In this document: piece by piece, positions 59,639 to 64,000 of the stretch
How the letters are laid out: the number at the start of each line of letters is the position of its first letter
How positions within the stretch are numbered: position 1 is the first letter of the stretch
DNA from: Anderseniella sp. Alg231-50
Lineage (GTDB): Bacteria > Pseudomonadota > Alphaproteobacteria > Rhizobiales > Aestuariivirgaceae
Reading direction: 5' to 3'
DNA length: 64,000 bases
NCBI RefSeq assembly: GCF_900149695.1
Contig: NZ_LT703003.1
Location: 496,001-560,000 of the forward strand
Notes under the pieces: model-generated
What the model saw: the letters and a program-made list of their open reading frames with translations, nothing else
The model's database searches: none
Told to the model about the DNA's origin: nothing
Made by a program: the position numbers and the translations under genes

Positions 59639-60488
59639 GTTGTCTGATCCCCGTCATGGCAGGCCCTGCATCGGCAGACCCTGCGTCCAGTGTACGTACT
59701 TCGTCATTGAGCCCCAGCGTCGCCGCCACGATCAGACCGCGGCCTTGCAACCGGCCGGCAAACTCCAGGCCGCGCTCCAGCGCCGTTGCAACCTCACGGT
59801 CCGTCAGTTCCGCCACCTCGACTGTCACCCGGCGCTGGCCCAGATCGCTGTCGGGATACAGCGCGGCAGCTGGCGCTCGGCGAACCTTGATGGATCGTGG
59901 CAAGTCCACCTCATTGGCAACAAGCGTTGCCGCAATATCGGCCTGGGCCGCAGTGGCTGCCAGCACCGTCACGCTGTCGGCAATGCCAAAGGAAAAACTG
60001 CGGCCACGCCAGCCGGAAGTTGCAATACCGCGCACCGGATCCGCCGCGTGCACAGCAACCGGCCCGTTTGCCGATGCAATCGAAAATGTTTGTCCATCGG
60101 CCAGATGCAGCGCAATGTCGCCGCCATTGTTCACATAAGCCCGTGACAGGTCGGCGCTTGCGCACATGGCATCAAGCATTTCGTCGGCAACACTGCCGGC
60201 CACGGCTGCCATGGGTGTGACCTTTGATGTCCAGTGCGGACGAACCGCCGCCACCATGCGGCTTGCAATCGGACCGGATACCTCAAGACCTGCTTGCGGC
60301 ATCAGCGAGCGCAGCGTCGGAAGTTCCTCGGCCAGAACGCCGAGCACCGTTTCGAAGCGCGCCCGGGCTGCCGTATAGGCCCGGCTGACCTGGTCCGGCT
60401 TTCCATCGGCCTCGATGATCAGGTCAATGGGGCCATGCTGCAGGTGCAGGCGCTTTCCGTCCGGCAACATGGCGGCCTGAATACTCAT
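59631..60488 (-). CDS. UPF0280 family protein (ApbE-like fold suspected)
   Basis: A 285-residue soluble protein of UPF0280: 'LVKEGGQV' lies just outside my chosen start, and the recognisable core includes 'MAAVAGSVADEMLDAM', 'YVNNGGDIALHLADG' and 'GIATSGWRGRSFSFGIADSV'. As I recall it, UPF0280 shares the fold of ApbE, the enzyme that attaches FMN to proteins; the 'NNGGDIALHL' segment resembles ApbE's 'NxGGDI'. That makes flavin handling for the neighbouring flavoenzyme a testable idea. The start is ATG 60488, overlapping the 6-hydroxynicotinate-reductase-like gene by 4 bases. Confidence 0.83.
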   Translation of the reverse strand: MSIQAAMLPDGKRLHLQHGPIDLIIEADGKPDQVSRAYTAARARFETVLGVLAEELPTLRSLMPQAGLEVSGPIASRMVAAVRPHWTSKVTPMAAVAGSVADEMLDAMCASADLSRAYVNNGGDIALHLADGQTFSIASANGPVAVHAADPVRGIATSGWRGRSFSFGIADSVTVLAATAAQADIAATLVANEVDLPRSIKVRRAPAAALYPDSDLGQRRVTVEVAELTDREVATALERGLEFAGRLQGRGLIVAATLGLNDEVRTLDAGSADAGPAMTGIRQHA

Positions 60489-62008
60489 GACTTGCCCGCC
60501 TTCTTTGACCAGCCGAAATGCGCAGGCTCCGTGGGCCACGGCACGCCGGACTTGGAGCCGGTATTGGTCTGGCCGGCCAGCACATGGTCGTTCTGAATGG
60601 CCTTGGTACCCTTGCTCGCTTCTTCCAGCGGCATGACGTGCTTCATATGGCCGCCGAGCGCTTCATAATCTTCCCGGCGCATGGTGAATTCAATCGGCGC
60701 AACAAGGGCCGGTGTAGGCACGTAGCCGAAGGCATTGTCCGGCAACTGCGTGACATCCGACATGATGGTGATACCGCCGCCGGGCCAGACATAGGCCGGC
60801 GCACCGCCACAGGTAATCCGGGTCAGTGCATGCTTGACCGAGCGGGTCAGCTTGACCGGGTTTTCGGTCACACCTGCCCTGAGCGATCCGCCCGCACCGC
60901 CCATGAACAACACCGTGCACAGGGCAGGTTCGCAGTTTTCCTCAATCAGGCCGACGGATTTCAGCAACCGCTCGGGCATGTCACGGGCGACAGGCTTGAG
61001 ATCGTCGTCGAGTTCGTAATAGGCAAACTGCTCGCCGGTTGTCGACACCATCAGCAGCGACTGGCCTGCTTTAGCGAACTTCGGATTGAAATCCCCCAAT
61101 ATGGTCAGGGGATCGTCCACATCGGTACCGCCCCAGCCGGTGCCCGGGTCAGCCACCTGGAAATAGCGGCCCGGCGTCGACCGCCTGCCCTTGATCTTGA
61201 TGCCGGTCGGCTGCCAGTCGAGAACCTTGCCCGCCTGGTGTTCGGAGATGACGCCGGTGATGTGATCGTCGACCACCACGACCTCGTCCACCAGGCCGTG
61301 CCATTGCGAGGCGAACATGCCGACCGTGGCAGAGCCGCAGCCAACCCGCATGCGTTCTTCGCGGACTCCGTTTACGACCGGTGCAGCACCCGCCTCGATG
61401 ACGATTGTCGAGCCTTCGTCGATGGTGGCCTCTACCGGCTTTCCATTGCACAGGTCGAGCAGCGCCTGGCAGGTGACGCGGCCTTCCTTCTTGCCGCCGC
61501 CGGTCAAATGGTGCACACCGCCCAGCGACAGCATTTGCGAGCCGTATTCCGCCGTGGTCACATGACCGATGGGTTCGTCACCGACACGCACCAGGCTGCG
61601 CTCCGGGCCGAGATGGCGGTCGGTATCGATCTTCACCTTGACGCCGCAATAGGAGAAAATGCCCTCGGTCACGACGGTGATCATGTCGACACCGTCAACC
61701 TCGCGCGACACGATGAACGGGGCCGGCTTGTAGTCGGGATAGGTCGTGCCGGCACCGATGGCAGTGACGAAGCTGTCGTCGGGATTGATGATCTCGCCGT
61801 CCCAGTCCGGACCCTTGTCGAGGAACGGGACGATTTCGCCGCCCGCCTCGATGGTCTTGTCGATGATCACCAGCGGATCGACCCGCACCAGATTGCCGTC
61901 TTCATTGGCGTAGCGGTCACACGCGCCGGAGCGGCCCGGCGCGATGTAGCACATTACCGGGCAGGCGTCGCAGCGGATCTTGTCGCCCTGTCTTGCCGGT
62001 TCAGCCAT
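60485..62008 (-). CDS. 6-hydroxynicotinate-reductase-like flavo-iron-sulfur protein
   Basis: A 507-residue protein similar to those annotated as 6-hydroxynicotinate reductase. An N-terminal cysteine cluster, Cys13, Cys16, Cys20 and Cys30 ('CDACPVMCYIAPGRSGAC'), should hold an Fe-S cluster. Later segments include 'IFSYCGVKVKIDTDRHLGPE', 'RMRVGCGSATVGMFASQWHG', 'HQAGKVLDWQPTGIKIKGRR' and 'LFMGGAGGSLRAGVTENPVK'. The characterised Eubacterium barkeri enzyme reduces 6-hydroxynicotinate to its tetrahydro form and carries covalent flavin and Fe-S clusters. The real substrate here is unknown. It overlaps the molybdenum-subunit gene by 8 bases. Confidence 0.82.
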   Translation of the reverse strand: MAEPARQGDKIRCDACPVMCYIAPGRSGACDRYANEDGNLVRVDPLVIIDKTIEAGGEIVPFLDKGPDWDGEIINPDDSFVTAIGAGTTYPDYKPAPFIVSREVDGVDMITVVTEGIFSYCGVKVKIDTDRHLGPERSLVRVGDEPIGHVTTAEYGSQMLSLGGVHHLTGGGKKEGRVTCQALLDLCNGKPVEATIDEGSTIVIEAGAAPVVNGVREERMRVGCGSATVGMFASQWHGLVDEVVVVDDHITGVISEHQAGKVLDWQPTGIKIKGRRSTPGRYFQVADPGTGWGGTDVDDPLTILGDFNPKFAKAGQSLLMVSTTGEQFAYYELDDDLKPVARDMPERLLKSVGLIEENCEPALCTVLFMGGAGGSLRAGVTENPVKLTRSVKHALTRITCGGAPAYVWPGGGITIMSDVTQLPDNAFGYVPTPALVAPIEFTMRREDYEALGGHMKHVMPLEEASKGTKAIQNDHVLAGQTNTGSKSGVPWPTEPAHFGWSKKAGKS

Positions 62009-64000
62009 GCTCGGATGCCTCCTGGATGGCCGCCATCACCTTGTCCGGAGTGGCCGGCAGATGCCGCACACTGGCACCTGTTGCATCGCGGATGGCATTA
62101 AGGATCGCAGGTGCCGTGGGGATCAGCACATGCTCGCCCAGCCCCTTTGCCCCATAAGGCCCGTGCGGGTCCGGCACCTCGACAATGATCGATGTAACCG
62201 GCGGCATGTCACCGATGGTGGGGATCAGGTAGTCATGCAGGTTCTCGGTCCGGCCCGGCTGGAAATCCTCCATCAGCGCCATGCCGATGCCCTGTGCCAC
62301 GCCGCCCTCGATCTGGCCCTCCACCAACAGGGGATTGATCGCCCTGCCCACATCATGGGCCGCGGTCAGGCGATCCAGCGCGACGGTGCCAAGCCGTGTA
62401 TCGACGGTCAGTTCAATCATCTGCGCGCCATAGCCAAACACGGCGTATGGCGAACCCTGCCCGTTTTCATCCAGGGGTGTTGTGGGCGGGTCATAGGTTT
62501 CTTCCGCCCTGAAGACATAGCCTTCGTCATCTGATGCAAGTGCGGCCAGGTCAATCCTGCGTTCGCTGTCGCCGTCGCTGATGACCAGAGCCTGGCCTTC
62601 AACGCTGATCGACGCCCCATCAGTCACGTTGGCATGGCGCAGAATAGTGGCGCGCAAGGCTTCACCGGACAATCTGGTGGCATTGCCGGACACGAATGTC
62701 TGGCGCGAGGCGGATGTCTTGCCCGCATCCGGTGTGATGGCGGTGTCGGCTGACTGCAGGAAGATGGTGTCTGCCGGCACGCCCAGCGCATCGGCTGCAA
62801 TCTGTGCCATCACCGTGCTGGCCCCCTGACCGATGTCCACCGCACCCTGATGCAGGACGATGCGACCATCGCCGGTCACACCGATTTTCATGGTGGAGGG
62901 ATTGGGCAGGGAGGTGTTGCCGCAGCCGTACCAGCAGGTGCCCAGTCCAACGCCCTTGCGCACATGCGACCCGGTGGCGTTGAAATCAACCACCCGTTGC
63001 CGGGCCTGTTCCCAAGAAGTCTGCAATGCTTCCAGGCAATCCCTGATGCCGACACCGGATGCGAACACCTGGCCGGTTGCGGTCGGCAAGCCATCATCAA
63101 GCGCGTTGATCAACCGGAACTCCAGCCTGTCGATACCGGCCGCGTCGGCCAGTTCGTCGAAAACGCACTCCTGGGCTATTGCCGACTGCGGCACGCCGAA
63201 GCCGCGGAAGGCCCCCGAAGGCGAACAGTTAGTGTGCACTGCAATCGAGTGGGCGCGATAGTTGGCTATGTGAAACGGGCCGGATGCGTGCACCGGCACG
63301 CGGTTGGCCACGGTCGGACCCCAGCTCGCATAGGCACCGGTGTTGAAATAGCCCTTGAAATCAAACCCGGTAATGCGGCCTTCGCTGTCACAGCCCGCCC
63401 TGAGCCTGATCTCGCTGGGATGGCGCTTGGTGGAAGACCGCATGGATTCCTGGCGCGTATAGACAATGCCGCACGGCCGGTTCAGTTTCCAGGCGGCAAG
63501 CGCGATAAACGGCTGCATTGAGATATCCAGCTTCGAGCCGAAGCCACCGCCGCAGGCCGTCGGCACAATGCGAACCCGGTCAACGTCCAGGTCCATGATC
63601 GCGGCCATGGCGTCCCTGTCCATGTGCGGGGCCTGGGTAGAGGCATGAATTGCAATCGTATCACCGTCACGGACCGCCCAGCCTGCTTCCGGCTCGATAT
63701 AGGCATGCTCGATAAACGGCGTGGAGAAACTGCGCTCGACGATATGGGCGGCCTCGTCCAGACCGGCAGGCACATCGCCTTTGTGCACCAGGCCTTCCAC
63801 CATGACATTGCCGGCGCGGGCCTCATGCACGAGCGGCGCATCTACGGCCATTGCATCTGCACAGACAAGCACAGCCGGCAGTTCCTGCCATGAAACCGGA
63901 AAATCCTCGATGTGCAGGCCCGCAACGGTGTCGGCGTCACCCACCACCATGGCAACAGCTTCGCCGCGATAGCGGGCTTCGGTTTCTGCGAACACCGGCT
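62001..64000 (-). CDS. Xanthine-dehydrogenase-family molybdenum subunit (5' end cut by window)
   Basis: The last 666 or so residues of a molybdopterin-binding hydroxylase subunit; the frame is open to base 64000, so the start is outside. Family sequence includes 'FIEHAYIEPEAGWAVRDGDT', 'YTRQESMRSSTKRHPSEIRL', 'GAFRGFGVPQSAIAQE', 'VDIGQGASTVMAQIAADALG' and near the end 'GPYGAKGLGEHVLIPTAPAI' with the catalytic-glutamate region 'GAKGLGE'. These enzymes hydroxylate purines, nicotinate and other N-heterocycles next to ring nitrogen, passing electrons via Fe-S and FAD subunits that may lie just beyond the window. Confidence 0.92.
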   Translation of the reverse strand, partial: PVFAETEARYRGEAVAMVVGDADTVAGLHIEDFPVSWQELPAVLVCADAMAVDAPLVHEARAGNVMVEGLVHKGDVPAGLDEAAHIVERSFSTPFIEHAYIEPEAGWAVRDGDTIAIHASTQAPHMDRDAMAAIMDLDVDRVRIVPTACGGGFGSKLDISMQPFIALAAWKLNRPCGIVYTRQESMRSSTKRHPSEIRLRAGCDSEGRITGFDFKGYFNTGAYASWGPTVANRVPVHASGPFHIANYRAHSIAVHTNCSPSGAFRGFGVPQSAIAQECVFDELADAAGIDRLEFRLINALDDGLPTATGQVFASGVGIRDCLEALQTSWEQARQRVVDFNATGSHVRKGVGLGTCWYGCGNTSLPNPSTMKIGVTGDGRIVLHQGAVDIGQGASTVMAQIAADALGVPADTIFLQSADTAITPDAGKTSASRQTFVSGNATRLSGEALRATILRHANVTDGASISVEGQALVISDGDSERRIDLAALASDDEGYVFRAEETYDPPTTPLDENGQGSPYAVFGYGAQMIELTVDTRLGTVALDRLTAAHDVGRAINPLLVEGQIEGGVAQGIGMALMEDFQPGRTENLHDYLIPTIGDMPPVTSIIVEVPDPHGPYGAKGLGEHVLIPTAPAILNAIRDATGASVRHLPATPDKVMAAIQEASEHG

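Noticed and set aside
60518-62101. 527-codon open frame antisense to the 6-hydroxynicotinate-reductase-like gene
   Set aside because: It has no recognisable domain, and the opposite strand has clear family motifs and gene overlaps. High GC third positions make long antisense frames common here.

Overview
The window is one contiguous stretch of a moderately GC-rich alphaproteobacterial chromosome. The best taxonomic marker is the core block 5531-11198: a small conserved protein, murA, a DUF2948 gene, hisD, a UPF0262 gene, a low-molecular-weight phosphatase, maf, yacG and tRNA-Phe. This order is typical of Hyphomicrobiales and Rhodobacterales relatives. I see no rRNA, CRISPR array, transposase, integrase or prophage gene. 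Both ends are cut: moaE lacks its start at the left edge and a xanthine-dehydrogenase-family molybdenum subunit lacks its start at the right edge.

Layout. 1-2313: moaE, a membrane-anchored thermonuclease-like protein and the potassium transporter trkH. 2721-5280: an XRE regulator with two poorly known proteins and a P-loop kinase-like protein. 5309-11198: the core block, flanked by tRNA-Thr(GGT) and tRNA-Phe(GAA). 11355-16636: four glycosyltransferases of different folds, split by a two-gene alkylation-repair unit (adaA-like, ogt) and a GNAT acetyltransferase. 16834-21322: a tungstate ABC transporter (tupBCA), a regulator joining an HTH to a periplasmic-binding-protein-like domain, and a class V aminotransferase-fold enzyme. 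21451-24518: ArsR, a frameshifted AHSA1 gene, YCII, DM13, and an orphan receiver-like membrane protein.

24774-47387 is a cobalamin supercluster of about 22 kb: cbiX, cobH, cobL, cobI, a cbiG-cobJ fusion, cobM, cobB, cobA, cbiD, cobK, hupE (behind a cobalamin riboswitch), cobW, cobN, cobO, cobQ, cobD, cobP and a DUF1636 gene. It makes the corrin ring from uroporphyrinogen III, imports or handles cobalt, adenosylates and amidates the ring, and starts nucleotide-loop assembly. The gene content mixes early-cobalt markers (CbiX, CbiD, CbiG) with CobN, the large subunit of the late-insertion chelatase, while CobS, CobT, CobG and CobF are absent from the window.

47496-51750 holds a fragment of a Flp/Tad pilus system (CpaB, the CpaC secretin, a small lipoprotein) opposite a TPR lipoprotein and an unknown exported protein. 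No ATPase, platform protein or pilin is present. 51868-64000 is a creatininase-family gene facing a long leftward operon: a molybdenum hydroxylase subunit, a 6-hydroxynicotinate-reductase-like flavo-iron-sulfur enzyme, UPF0280, two tandem DUF1185 proteins, a Rieske oxygenase and a complete branched-chain-amino-acid-type ABC transporter with a fused LivH-LivM permease. I read this as an uptake and catabolism locus for an unidentified, probably nitrogen-heterocyclic, compound. It is the most interesting part of the window. Molybdenum and tungsten use recurs across the window (moaE, tupABC, the molybdenum hydroxylase).
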